A stretch of 64,000 nucleotides of DNA from JADCCX01 sp051649305 (GTDB taxonomy: Bacteria; Pseudomonadota; Alphaproteobacteria; Rhizobiales; Beijerinckiaceae). Below are positions 51,435-60,167 of this stretch, piece by piece. The stretch lies in assembly GCA_051649305.1 (NCBI GenBank), contig JBOFGV010000074.1, positions 1-64,000 on the forward strand, read 5' to 3'. The position numbers and the translations under genes are program-made. The notes beneath the pieces are model-generated. The model searched no databases. It had not been told where the DNA came from and saw only the letters and a list, made by a program, of their open reading frames with translations. Every line of letters starts with the position of its first letter. The first letter of the stretch is position 1.

Positions 51435-53768
51435 CTACCATCCCTTGATAGCACGCAAGATCGCTTCGGGCGTGGCAGGCGCATGCAGGCGCAAACCTGC
51501 CCCCTTGGCTGCCGCTTCCACCGCATCAGCCATGGCGTTGAACACCGAAACAGCCAGCATCACAGGCGGTTCGCCCACCGCTTTTGAGGCGTAGATCGTG
51601 TCGCGCTGATTGGGAGCATCCCACAGCGCCACGCGAAAATCCTCCGGAATGTCGGAGGCCACCGGGATCTTGTAGGTGGATGGAGCGTGGGTGCGCAGAC
51701 GCCCCTGAGCGTCATAAACCAGCTCTTCCGTCGTCAGCCAGCCCATGCCCTGCACGAAGCCGCCCTCGATCTGGCCGATGTCAATCGCAGGGTTCAACGA
51801 GCGCCCGACATCGTGCAGGATATCAACACGGGTCACGCGGTTTTCGCCGGTCATGGCGTCAATCAGCACCTCGGAGCAGGCGGCCCCATAGGCGAAATAA
51901 TAGAACGGGTTTCCCGTTGCCTTGGCGCGGTCCCAGGTGATGCCCGGTGTGCGGTAGAAGCCGGTTGACGAAAGCGAAATGCGCGCCAGCACAGCCTTTT
52001 TCGTCAACTCGCCGAACGGCAGGCTGAAATCACCGACAAACACCATGCCGTTGCGGAAGCGCACGCGGGCGGGTTCCACGCCGTAAATTTCCGCTGCAAA
52101 CGCAATCAGGCGCTCCTTGATGGTGCGGGCCGCATTGCGCGCCGCCATGCCGTTGAGATCGGATCCTGCAGAGGCCGCCGTGGGCGCTGTGTTGGGAACC
52201 TTGGCAGTTGTGGTGGCCGTGATCTTGACCCGCTCGATGCTGACTCCGAACTCTTCGGCCACCACTTGTGCCACTTTCAAAAACAGCCCCTGCCCCATCT
52301 CCGTGCCGCCATGGTTGAGCGCAATCGACCCATCCTGATAGACGTGCACCAATGCGCCCGCCTGATTGAGATGGCTGAGGGTAAAGGAGATGCCGAACTT
52401 CACTGGCGTCAGGGCAAGGCCCTTTTTCAGCACAGGGCTTTGACTGTTGAATGCCGCAATCTCTTCCCGGCGTTGGCGATAGTCCGATGTCCGCTCAAGC
52501 CTTTCCACCAGCGGAAGGATGATGTTGTCCTCAACTGTCTGGCCGTAGGGCGTGATGTTCTGATCGCCGGAATAGAAGTTGGCCTTGCGCACATCCAGCG
52601 GATCGCGCCCCGTTGCCCACGCAATGGCGTCGATAATCCGCTCCATACCGAGCATGCCCTGCGGTCCGCCAAAGCCACGGAAGGCCGTGTTGGAAACCGT
52701 GTGCGTTTTCAGGCGGCGAGAGGAGATGACCAGTTCAGGCAACCAGTACGAATTATCCGCATGGAACATGGTGCGGTCGACCACGCCGGAGGAGAGATCC
52801 AGCGAGCACCCGGCGCGGGCGTTGTAGAGCGCCGACATCGCCTTGATGCGCCCGTCACTTTCAAAGCCAACATCGAAATCCATGCGGAAATCATGGCGCT
52901 TGCCGGTCATCGCCATGTCGTCATCGCGGTCCAGCCGCAGCTTGCAGGGTTGGCCTGTCTTGCGCGCTGCAAGCGCTGCAATGGCAGCCCATTGCGTCGC
53001 CTGACTTTCCTTGCCACCAAAGCCACCACCCATGCGGCGCACCTCTGCCACAATGGCATTGTCAGGCGTGCCCAGCACACGGGCCACAACATGCTGGATT
53101 TCGGTTGGGTGCTGTGTGGACGAGAAGACATGCATGTCACCCCCCTCGCCCGGCACGGCCAAAGCCGCCTGACCTTCAAGATAAAAATGCTCCTGCCCGC
53201 CGATATGAAACGAGGCAGTGACACGGTTGGGTGAAGCTTCAAGTGTGATGGCCGCATCCGCCCGCGTGAAGGTGTAATCCGGCTGTACCATGGAATTCGC
53301 AGCAATCGCATCCGCCACCGTGACCAGCGGAGCGACATCCGCAATGTCAATTTTGGCCAGACGGGCCGCGCGGCGGGCAGCATCCCGCGTGCGGGCGACA
53401 ACCGCAAAAAGCGGCTGCTGATGGAAAAGGATGTCGCCGTCGCACAATGCTGGCTCATCGCCTGCAACTGGCGAGATGTCGTTGCGGCCTGGCACATCCT
53501 TAGCCGTGATGACGGCTACAACGCCGTGGTATGCCTCAACCGCAGAAAGATCGAGCGCAACAAGCTTGCCTGCCGCCTTGGGCGAACCCCCAATGGCCAC
53601 ATGCAGGCAACCGGCAGGCTCGGGAATATCATCGATATACTGCGCCTTGCCCTGCACATGCAGCGGGGCAGAATCATGCGCCAGGGACTTCCTGACGACA
53701 GAGAGCGCATGCTCTGGCTTGTCGTAGTCCGCTACGGATTGCTGCGTGCCCAGATTGTCAATGCGCAT
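51435..53768 (-). CDS. xdhB: Xanthine dehydrogenase molybdopterin-binding subunit
   Basis: The 777-residue large subunit carries the molybdenum cofactor and oxidises hypoxanthine and xanthine to urate. Motifs include GGQEHFYLEGQAA (Gln near Mo), RRMGGGFGGKESQ, AFRGFGGPQG (substrate-binding Arg) and GGTEMGQGLFLKVAQVVAEE. The C-terminal GEPPVMLAVSVFNAM holds the catalytic Glu region. Its start overlaps xdhA by 11 bases. The maturation factor gene xdhC, often next, is absent downstream. Confidence 0.95.
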   Translation of the reverse strand: MRIDNLGTQQSVADYDKPEHALSVVRKSLAHDSAPLHVQGKAQYIDDIPEPAGCLHVAIGGSPKAAGKLVALDLSAVEAYHGVVAVITAKDVPGRNDISPVAGDEPALCDGDILFHQQPLFAVVARTRDAARRAARLAKIDIADVAPLVTVADAIAANSMVQPDYTFTRADAAITLEASPNRVTASFHIGGQEHFYLEGQAALAVPGEGGDMHVFSSTQHPTEIQHVVARVLGTPDNAIVAEVRRMGGGFGGKESQATQWAAIAALAARKTGQPCKLRLDRDDDMAMTGKRHDFRMDFDVGFESDGRIKAMSALYNARAGCSLDLSSGVVDRTMFHADNSYWLPELVISSRRLKTHTVSNTAFRGFGGPQGMLGMERIIDAIAWATGRDPLDVRKANFYSGDQNITPYGQTVEDNIILPLVERLERTSDYRQRREEIAAFNSQSPVLKKGLALTPVKFGISFTLSHLNQAGALVHVYQDGSIALNHGGTEMGQGLFLKVAQVVAEEFGVSIERVKITATTTAKVPNTAPTAASAGSDLNGMAARNAARTIKERLIAFAAEIYGVEPARVRFRNGMVFVGDFSLPFGELTKKAVLARISLSSTGFYRTPGITWDRAKATGNPFYYFAYGAACSEVLIDAMTGENRVTRVDILHDVGRSLNPAIDIGQIEGGFVQGMGWLTTEELVYDAQGRLRTHAPSTYKIPVASDIPEDFRVALWDAPNQRDTIYASKAVGEPPVMLAVSVFNAMADAVEAAAKGAGLRLHAPATPEAILRAIKGW

Positions 53769-55254
53769 GGGACGCCTCCTGCGATTGCAGTCTGCTCACG
53801 CGGGTGTTTTTTGCGCCAGCCAGTTCCATCAGTGCCTTTGTAAGCAGGGCTTTGGCGGTTTCCTGGCGGTAGCGCGCCGAGGCACGCATGTCGTCAATAG
53901 GCTGATAGTCTGCATCAAGGGCTGCCAGCGCCTTCTGCCATGAAGCTTGATCTCCAAGGGTTGCGCCGAGCAACGCCGCCTCAGTCAACGGTGCGCGCTT
54001 TGGCGTCGCTGCCATGCCACCAAAGGCGATACGCGCCGACGTGATGCGCTGGCCATCCAGCGTGATGCGGAAAGCGCCCATCAGCGCGGAGATATCCTCA
54101 TCGAAGCGCTTGGATATCTTGAGGCAACGGAAATGCTGATTGGGCTTTAATCTTGGAATTGTGAGGGCAGAAACAATCTCGCCCTTCCGGCGGTCCTGCT
54201 TGCCATAGGCAATGAAGAAATTTTCAAGCGGAATGTCGCGGGAAGCATTGCTGTCCATCAGCGTTACGCTGGCATCCAGCGCGATAAAGGCCGGTGCCCA
54301 GTCCCCTATCGGCGAACCATTGGCGATGTTGCCGCCGACCGTACCCTGAGCGCGCACCTGCGTGGAGCCGAAGCGGCGGCCAAGTTCTCCAAGATCAGGG
54401 GACAGGCTAGCAAGAAGCGGCAGGGCCATCTCGTGACTGACACCGGCGCCGATAACCAGTTTTTCGCTGTCATGGCTCATGGCTTGCAATTCAGAAACCC
54501 GCCCCAGCCAGATCAGCTTTGTGATGGGACGAAACTGCTTGGTGATCCAGAGACCGACATCGGTTGCCCCCGCCAAAATGGTAGCATCCGGATGCTGCGC
54601 GTAGAGTGCCAGCAGTTCCTGTAGCGTGCGCGGTGCAGCAAAAAACCCACCGTCATGGGTGACATGCGCGCCGGTTGAATCATCGAGGTCAACCAGTCGC
54701 TTGATCCGCTCCTTGGCATTCCGGTCAAGATGATCAGGCCGTTGTGGATTCAATGCAGCCAGAGCGGCATCCATGATAGGGCGATAGCCTGTGCAGCGGC
54801 AGAGATTGCCCGCCAGCTGATCGTTGATCATGTTGCGTTCAACGGGCATTCCATCCGCATCCAGCGCATAGAGCGACATGACAATGCCCGGTGTGCAAAA
54901 GCCGCATTGCGAGCCATGGTGATCCACCATCGCCTGCTGGATGGGATGCAGCTTTGCACCATCCGCCAGATCTTCAATGGTGAGGACTTCTGCCCCGTCC
55001 ACCATGCCCAGAAAAGTGATGCAGGCATTGACCGGGCGGCGCACCAGCTGGCCGTTTTCAACCCGCACCAGCACAACAGTGCAGGCCCCGCAATCACCTT
55101 CGTTGCAGCCTTCCTTGGTGCCGGTGGCGCGCTGGTCTTCGCGCAGCCAGTCCAGCAACGTACGCACAGGCGAAAAGCCTTTCAGCTGAACGACGCGGCC
55201 CCTGAAGATAAACCGGATATGATCACGCGGCATAGCATCAAGTTTATCAAACAC
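53758..55254 (-). CDS. xdhA: Xanthine dehydrogenase small subunit (Fe-S and FAD)
   Basis: The 498-residue subunit has two [2Fe-2S] domains (CNEGDCGACTVVL; CGFCTPGIV and LCRCTGYRP) and an FAD-binding domain (TILAGATDVGLW, TVGGNIANGSPIGD). It passes electrons from the molybdenum subunit to NAD. The frame starts with GTG preceded by AGGA; an ATG seven codons later (MPRDHIRF) matches the usual N-terminus and is the alternative. It is first gene of the xdhAB operon, divergent from fhs. Confidence 0.94.
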   Translation of the reverse strand: MFDKLDAMPRDHIRFIFRGRVVQLKGFSPVRTLLDWLREDQRATGTKEGCNEGDCGACTVVLVRVENGQLVRRPVNACITFLGMVDGAEVLTIEDLADGAKLHPIQQAMVDHHGSQCGFCTPGIVMSLYALDADGMPVERNMINDQLAGNLCRCTGYRPIMDAALAALNPQRPDHLDRNAKERIKRLVDLDDSTGAHVTHDGGFFAAPRTLQELLALYAQHPDATILAGATDVGLWITKQFRPITKLIWLGRVSELQAMSHDSEKLVIGAGVSHEMALPLLASLSPDLGELGRRFGSTQVRAQGTVGGNIANGSPIGDWAPAFIALDASVTLMDSNASRDIPLENFFIAYGKQDRRKGEIVSALTIPRLKPNQHFRCLKISKRFDEDISALMGAFRITLDGQRITSARIAFGGMAATPKRAPLTEAALLGATLGDQASWQKALAALDADYQPIDDMRASARYRQETAKALLTKALMELAGAKNTRVSRLQSQEASHAH

Positions 55255-55320
55255 TGTCCTGCACCTTCAAAGCTTGGGTTGATTGTAGTCTGCTGTGGAT
55301 GTCTTGCAAGGCGGCAAAAT

Positions 55321-55358
55321 CGCACTTGTCGTTGCTGACAGCAAAAGACAATAGTGCG
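55321..55358 (+). promoter_or_regulatory. Structured leader hairpin before fhs
   Basis: CGCACTTGTC pairs with GACA and AGTGCG (two-base bulge), then TTGCT pairs with AGCAA around a GAC triloop: a 15-bp interrupted stem-loop ending 30 bases before the GTG start. It has no T-run, so a simple terminator is unlikely. It may affect translation or mRNA stability. It does not match any riboswitch I recognise. Confidence 0.4.
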
Positions 55359-55388
55359 CAAGCTGCCATTACGAGGGGAATTTCAAGA

Positions 55389-57059
55389 GTGTTGTCCGAT
55401 ATCGAGATTGCCCGCGCCGCCAGCAAGAAACCCATTCAGGACATCGGAGCCAAGCTGGGCATTGATGCCACCAGTCTCATTCCCTTCGGACACGACAAGG
55501 CGAAGCTTGATGCATCGTTCCTGAAATCACTGTCCAACCGCAAGGATGGCAAGCTCATCCTCGTCACGGCCATCAACCCCACGCCCGCTGGTGAAGGCAA
55601 AACGACCACCACCGTCGGGCTAGGTGATGCGCTGAACCTGATTGGCAAGAAGACCATGGTCTGCCTGCGCGAGCCTTCGCTGGGTCCGTGTTTTGGCGTG
55701 AAGGGCGGTGCAGCCGGTGGTGGCCGCGCACAGATCATCCCCATGGAAGACATCAACCTGCATTTCACAGGAGACTTCCACGCCATCACTTCGGCGCATA
55801 ACCTGCTTTCTGCTTTGATCGATAACCACATCTACTGGGGCAATGCGCTGGGCATCGATACCCGCCGTGTCACATGGCGTCGCGTGGTTGATATGAACGA
55901 CCGGGCGCTGCGGCAGATCACGGCGGCCCTAGGCGGCACAGCCAACGGATATCCCCGCGAAACCGGCTTTGACATCACGGTCGCGTCCGAAGTCATGGCG
56001 ATCCTGTGCCTTGCCAGCGATGCAGATGATCTTGAAAAGCGCCTTGGCGATATCATCGTGGCCTATACCCGCGAGAAAAAACCGATCTATGCGCGCGATC
56101 TGAAAGCCGACGGCGCGATGGCTGTGCTGTTGCAGCAGGCGATCCTGCCCAACCTTGTGCAAACCATCGAGAACAACCCGGCAATCGTCCACGGCGGGCC
56201 GTTTGCCAACATCGCCCACGGCTGCAACTCTGTGATTGCCACCAAGGCCTCGCTAAAGCTGGCTGACTATGTGGTGACGGAAGCCGGTTTTGGCGCAGAT
56301 CTTGGCGCTGAAAAGTTCTTCAACATCAAGTGCCGCAAGGCTGGCCTGAAACCGGCTGCGGCGGTGATTGTTGCGACAGTGCGCGCGCTGAAGATGAACG
56401 GCGGCGTGGCGAAAGCTGATCTAGGCACTGAAAACGTTGCAGCTGTGAAGAAAGGCTGCGTCAACCTTGGTCGCCATATCGAGAATGTCAGCAGCTTTGG
56501 TGTGCCTGTTGTTGTGGCGCTCAACCATTTCACCAGCGACAGCGAGGCGGAAATCGCCGCCATTTGCAAATATGTGAAGGCGCTGGGCGTGGAAGCCCAT
56601 GTCTGCCGCCATTGGGCCGAAGGTGGTGCGGGCGCAACCGATCTTGCGCAGGCCGTGGTGAAATTGGCCAATGGCAAAAAGGCTGGTTTCAAGCCGCTGT
56701 ACAAGGATGATCTGCCGCTGCTTGCCAAGATCGAAAGGGTAGCCACCTCCATTTACCGCGCAGCACGGGTTGATATCGCGCCCGCAGCCAAGGACCAGCT
56801 CGCGGCGTTTGAAGCCATGGGCTACGGCAACCTGCCGGTGTGCATGGCGAAGACGCAGTATTCCTTCTCGTCTGATCCAGCACAGCTGGGCGCGCCCACC
56901 GGGCATGTGATCACCGTGCGCGAAGTGCGGCTTTCGGCGGGTGCAGGGTTTGTTGTCGCCATCTGCGGTGATATCATGACCATGCCCGGCCTGCCGCGTT
57001 CGCCATCAGCAGAGCGTATCCACCTCAACGATGCCGGATTGATAGAAGGGCTGTTTTAG
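55389..57059 (+). CDS. fhs: Formate--tetrahydrofolate ligase
   Basis: The 556-residue enzyme makes 10-formyl-tetrahydrofolate from formate, ATP and THF. The ATP-binding loop PTPAGEGKTTTTVGLGDAL, the KGGAAGGGRAQIIPMEDINL segment (18 and more conserved residues) and the VREVRLSAGAGFVVAICGD end are typical. I start at the GTG coding VLSDIEIAR because it gives the normal family length and has AGGGG upstream; the longer frame would include the leader hairpin. Single gene, divergent from xdhA. Confidence 0.94.
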   Translation: MLSDIEIARAASKKPIQDIGAKLGIDATSLIPFGHDKAKLDASFLKSLSNRKDGKLILVTAINPTPAGEGKTTTTVGLGDALNLIGKKTMVCLREPSLGPCFGVKGGAAGGGRAQIIPMEDINLHFTGDFHAITSAHNLLSALIDNHIYWGNALGIDTRRVTWRRVVDMNDRALRQITAALGGTANGYPRETGFDITVASEVMAILCLASDADDLEKRLGDIIVAYTREKKPIYARDLKADGAMAVLLQQAILPNLVQTIENNPAIVHGGPFANIAHGCNSVIATKASLKLADYVVTEAGFGADLGAEKFFNIKCRKAGLKPAAAVIVATVRALKMNGGVAKADLGTENVAAVKKGCVNLGRHIENVSSFGVPVVVALNHFTSDSEAEIAAICKYVKALGVEAHVCRHWAEGGAGATDLAQAVVKLANGKKAGFKPLYKDDLPLLAKIERVATSIYRAARVDIAPAAKDQLAAFEAMGYGNLPVCMAKTQYSFSSDPAQLGAPTGHVITVREVRLSAGAGFVVAICGDIMTMPGLPRSPSAERIHLNDAGLIEGLF

Positions 57060-57121
57060 GCGCTGGCTTGACGCTGACGCCTATCAGCGCCAAAAGCGCC
57101 CTACAGCTTTCCAGGTGCCGC

Positions 57122-58204
57122 ATGACTGATATCCAGCAGATTGAAACAGACCTTCTCGCCCGCGTCGCTGCGGCGGCGGATGAAGCGTCGCTGGAAACAG
57201 TGCGCATTAATGCGCTGGGTAAATCCGGCACGATTTCCGGCCTGCTGGCGTCGCTGGGCAAGATGGCACCTGATGAGCGCAAGGCGGCAGGACAGACGTT
57301 CAATCTGGTGCGGGACAGGGTGCAAACCGCGATTTCTGAAAAGAAAGAGCAGCTTTCTGATCTCGCCCTCAATGCCCGCCTTGCCTCTGAAACCATTGAT
57401 GTGACGTTGCCTGTGCGTGAAAGCGCGCTGGATACAGGCCGCATTCACCCCATAAGCCAGGTGATTGACGAGTTGACGGCCATCTTCGCGGACCTCGGCT
57501 TTGCTGTGGCGGAAGGGCCGGATATCGAGACCGATGATCTCAATTTCACCAAGCTGAACTTCCCCATCGGCCACCCGGCGCGGGAGATGCACGACACGTT
57601 CTTTTTCCCGCCAGACAAGGACGGCAACCGCAAACTGCTGCGCACGCACACAAGCCCTGTGCAGGTGCGCACCATGTTGGCCCAAAATCCGCCGATTCGC
57701 GTCATCTGCCCAGGCCGCACATACCGTTGTGACAGCGACCAGACCCACACGCCGATGTTCCATCAGGTGGAGGGTCTTGTCATCGACAAGACGGCCAACA
57801 TGGCGCAGCTCTTCTGGGTGCTGGAAGAGTTCTGCAAGGCGTTCTTCGAGGTCAAAAGCGTCAAGATGCGCTTCCGTCCATCGTTCTTCCCCTTCACGGA
57901 ACCCTCAGTGGAGGTGGATATCCAGTGCAAGCGGCAGGGCGGCGAAATCCGCTTTGGTGAAGGCGAGGACTGGCTTGAAATTCTGGGTGCCGGCATGGTG
58001 CACCCCAATGTGCTCAGGAATTGCGGCGTCGACCCCGATGAATATCAGGGCTACGCCTGGGGCATGGGCATCGACCGCATCGCCATGTTGAAATACGGCA
58101 TGGCGGACCTGCGCCCGTTTTTTGAGGCCGATGTGCGCTGGCTGAGCCACTACGGCTTCCGCCCGCTGGATTTGCCAACGCTCGCGGGTGGCCTGAGCGG
58201 GTAA
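57122..58204 (+). CDS. pheS: Phenylalanine--tRNA ligase alpha subunit
   Basis: The 360-residue class II synthetase subunit has an N-terminal coiled coil (residues 1-85), then HPISQVIDEL, DTFFFPP, RTHTSPVQVRTM, motif 2 FRPSFFPFTEPSVEVD and motif 3 GMGIDRIAMLKYGM. The start is the ATG coding MTDIQQIE. The expected partner pheT does not follow and is absent from the remaining 5.8 kb. The stop codon overlaps the next start (TAATG), coupling pheS to a DUF4160 gene. Confidence 0.96.
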   Translation: MTDIQQIETDLLARVAAAADEASLETVRINALGKSGTISGLLASLGKMAPDERKAAGQTFNLVRDRVQTAISEKKEQLSDLALNARLASETIDVTLPVRESALDTGRIHPISQVIDELTAIFADLGFAVAEGPDIETDDLNFTKLNFPIGHPAREMHDTFFFPPDKDGNRKLLRTHTSPVQVRTMLAQNPPIRVICPGRTYRCDSDQTHTPMFHQVEGLVIDKTANMAQLFWVLEEFCKAFFEVKSVKMRFRPSFFPFTEPSVEVDIQCKRQGGEIRFGEGEDWLEILGAGMVHPNVLRNCGVDPDEYQGYAWGMGIDRIAMLKYGMADLRPFFEADVRWLSHYGFRPLDLPTLAGGLSG

Positions 58205-58446
58205 TGCCAACGATACTGCGCTGGAATGGCTATCGCTTCTTCTTTTATTCAGCTGATGGACGCGAGCCAGCCCACGTTCATATCAGCAAAGACGAAAAGG
58301 AAGCCAAAATATGGCTTCATGATCTGGCTGTTGCCGTCAATGTCGGCTATTCTGGGAAAGAATTGAATGAACTTGTCCGAACGACCGGGGACGAGCGAGA
58401 ACAGTTTCTGAAGGCTTGGCATGACTACTTTGCTGATAGAAATTGA
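58204..58446 (+). CDS. DUF4160 family protein
   Basis: The 80-residue protein has the DUF4160 core: GYRFFFYSADGREPAHVHI, EAKIWLHDLAVA and a C-terminal helical LVRTTGDEREQFLKAW. DUF4160 and DUF2442 genes often occur as a pair and have been suggested to be toxin-antitoxin-like, without firm proof. Its ATG overlaps the pheS stop by one base and it overlaps the DUF2442 gene by 26 bases. Confidence 0.85.
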   Translation: MPTILRWNGYRFFFYSADGREPAHVHISKDEKEAKIWLHDLAVAVNVGYSGKELNELVRTTGDEREQFLKAWHDYFADRN

Positions 58447-58699
58447 AGCCAGTCGTCCGGTTTCAGCGGAATGCGACGGGCATTATCTGAACGTCCGCCT
58501 TGCTGATGGGCGTATCCTCCAGACTCCACTCTGGTGGTATCCTCGTTTGATGTCTGCGACCCCCGAGGCAAGAAGCAACGTGCAACTCATGCCCTTGGGC
58601 ATTCACTGGCCGGATATTGACGAAGATCTCAGTATTGCAGGCATGCTGCGCGGGCAAAAAGCCCCCGGAGCAGTACCTCCTGCGCTGGCAATAGTTTGA
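58421..58699 (+). CDS. DUF2442 family protein
   Basis: The 92-residue protein has the DUF2442 pattern: VSAECDGHYLNVRLADGR, the LWWYPRL tract and GIHWPDIDEDLSIAGML. The GIHWPDIDEDLS sequence is the family hallmark. It is the second gene of the DUF4160/DUF2442 pair that follows pheS. The 145 bases between it and rpsU contain no gene I can support. Confidence 0.85.
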   Translation: MTTLLIEIEASRPVSAECDGHYLNVRLADGRILQTPLWWYPRLMSATPEARSNVQLMPLGIHWPDIDEDLSIAGMLRGQKAPGAVPPALAIV

Positions 58700-58844
58700 T
58701 CAAAATCACTGTTTAAATCAGATTATTCTCCCAAAATCCCGATAGACAACGATTTCGCTTTTTGATATCGCGTGCGCCCAATTGGGGGAGCCGGATTTCT
58801 GGTTGCCTTGAAAGCATGCAACCCAAACACGAAAGTTCGATCCG

Positions 58845-59141
58845 GTGCAGGTTATCGTTCGCGACAATAACGTTGATCAGGCGCTGCGTGCGCTGAAAAA
58901 GAAAATGCAGCGCGAAGGCATCTTCCGCGAACTCAAACTGCGCGATCACTACGAAAAGCCGTCCGTCAAGAAGGCTCGCGAGCATGCTGAATCCGTCAGC
59001 CGCGCCCGCAAGCTCGAGCGCAAGCGTATGCAACGCGAAGGTTTGCTGCCTGCATCACCCAAGCCTGCACCCCGCACTGGCGGACCAAGAGGTGCCGGCG
59101 CGGCAGCCAGTTCCGAGGGTGCTGGCGCGCCACGGCGTTGA
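58845..59141 (+). CDS. rpsU: 30S ribosomal protein S21
   Basis: The GTG-started 98-residue protein has the S21 core (VQVIVRDNNVDQALRALKK, with KKMQREGIFRELKLR) and a basic helix. After residue 70 it carries a Pro/Ala/Gly-rich tail (SPKPAPRTGGPRGAG), common in alphaproteobacterial S21. It acts in the 30S subunit during initiation. A strong terminator follows 44 bases downstream. Confidence 0.95.
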   Translation: MQVIVRDNNVDQALRALKKKMQREGIFRELKLRDHYEKPSVKKAREHAESVSRARKLERKRMQREGLLPASPKPAPRTGGPRGAGAAASSEGAGAPRR

Positions 59142-59185
59142 TTTTTTGATCAGAACCTGCAAGATGGTTCACACGATGTTAAATG

Positions 59186-59216
59186 CGCCCGTGTCACAAC
59201 ACGGGCGTTTTCATTT
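59186..59216 (+). terminator. Rho-independent terminator of rpsU
   Basis: A perfect 9-bp GC-rich stem (CGCCCGTGT / ACACGGGCG) with a CACA tetraloop is followed by TTTTCATTT. It cleanly separates rpsU from the TPR lipoprotein gene. Confidence 0.92.
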
Positions 59217-59244
59217 GAGGGGCTGCCCACGCGCAGCAATCGCC

Positions 59245-60165
59245 ATGCCGCTGCTTAACACTGCCATATCCAAAAGTTGGAAGCGAAACGCTTCAGGCAC
59301 AGCATGTGTTTTGGCCCTTGCGACTGCTCTTGCAGGCTGCGGCACACTGGATGGCGGCGCATCCGGCGGTGCAGGGCGGACTGGCCCACGCTTTGCCGAA
59401 GTGGACGAGGTCAATGCCACCAACCCGAATGCTGCCAGCAACAACATTGCTTCGCTGACTGAAGTCATCAGCCGCAACCCCAACGATGCTACGGCCTACA
59501 ACACCCGTGGTGCAGCCTATGCGCGTGCAGGGCGCTACAGCGACGCCATCAGCGATTTCAACCGCGCGATCCAGCTTGATCCCAATCTGGCTCCTGCTTT
59601 CCTGAACCGTGGTCTCGCCAGCCGACAGACTGGCCGCAACGATGCCGCCATGGCGGATTTCAACCGCGCTGTTTCGATTGATGGCAACTACGGTGCAGCC
59701 TATCTGGCGCGCGCCAATCTTTCACGCGGACAGGGCAACATTGAAGCAGCGATCCCGGATTACAACCGCGCCATCCAGCTTAACCGCGAGGGGGCAGAGG
59801 CCTATCATGGTCGCGGCCTCGCCTTTCAACGTCAGGGCGATCATGTCCGTGCAATAACAGATTTTGACGGCGCCATTGACCGCAACCCTTACGTTGCCGC
59901 ACCCTATATGGCGCGAGGGCAAAGCCTGCTTGCCACTGGCAAATACCAGCTCGCCATCGAGGACTTCAACGCAGCCCTCAATGTCGACAACAAGAATGCT
60001 GAAGCCTGGGCCCAGCGCGGCATAGCGCAGGAGCGTCTTGGAAACCCCAAGGATGCCAACGAGAGCTACCAGAAAGCGCTTGTCGTTGATGGCAACAACG
60101 CGACCGCACGTCAGGGCATGGGCCGCACAGGCGGCGGCGGCGGTGGTGGCGGCTGGTTCCGGTAG
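59245..60165 (+). CDS. TPR-repeat lipoprotein (NlpI-like)
   Basis: The 306-residue protein has a lipoprotein signal (VLALATALAGC, cysteine near residue 34) followed by about six to seven tetratricopeptide repeats (for example NTRGAAYARAGRYSDAISD, then AFLNRGLASRQTGRNDAAM) and a poly-Gly end. It probably scaffolds envelope proteins in the periplasm. The start is the ATG just after the rpsU terminator; a longer open frame overlapping rpsU is rejected. A decayed copy of its C-terminus lies 1.8 kb downstream. Confidence 0.85.
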   Translation: MPLLNTAISKSWKRNASGTACVLALATALAGCGTLDGGASGGAGRTGPRFAEVDEVNATNPNAASNNIASLTEVISRNPNDATAYNTRGAAYARAGRYSDAISDFNRAIQLDPNLAPAFLNRGLASRQTGRNDAAMADFNRAVSIDGNYGAAYLARANLSRGQGNIEAAIPDYNRAIQLNREGAEAYHGRGLAFQRQGDHVRAITDFDGAIDRNPYVAAPYMARGQSLLATGKYQLAIEDFNAALNVDNKNAEAWAQRGIAQERLGNPKDANESYQKALVVDGNNATARQGMGRTGGGGGGGGWFR

Positions 60166-60167
60166 AG

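Noticed and set aside
52266..53234. Plus-strand frame inside xdhB
   Set aside because: Antisense shadow with no domain; xdhB is intact.
55255..55388. Tetrahydrofolate riboswitch before fhs
   Set aside because: The hairpin does not show the conserved core of known THF riboswitches by eye; reported only as a structured leader.
58984..59244. N-terminal extension of the TPR lipoprotein overlapping rpsU
   Set aside because: It would cross the strong rpsU terminator and place the lipoprotein signal in mid-protein.
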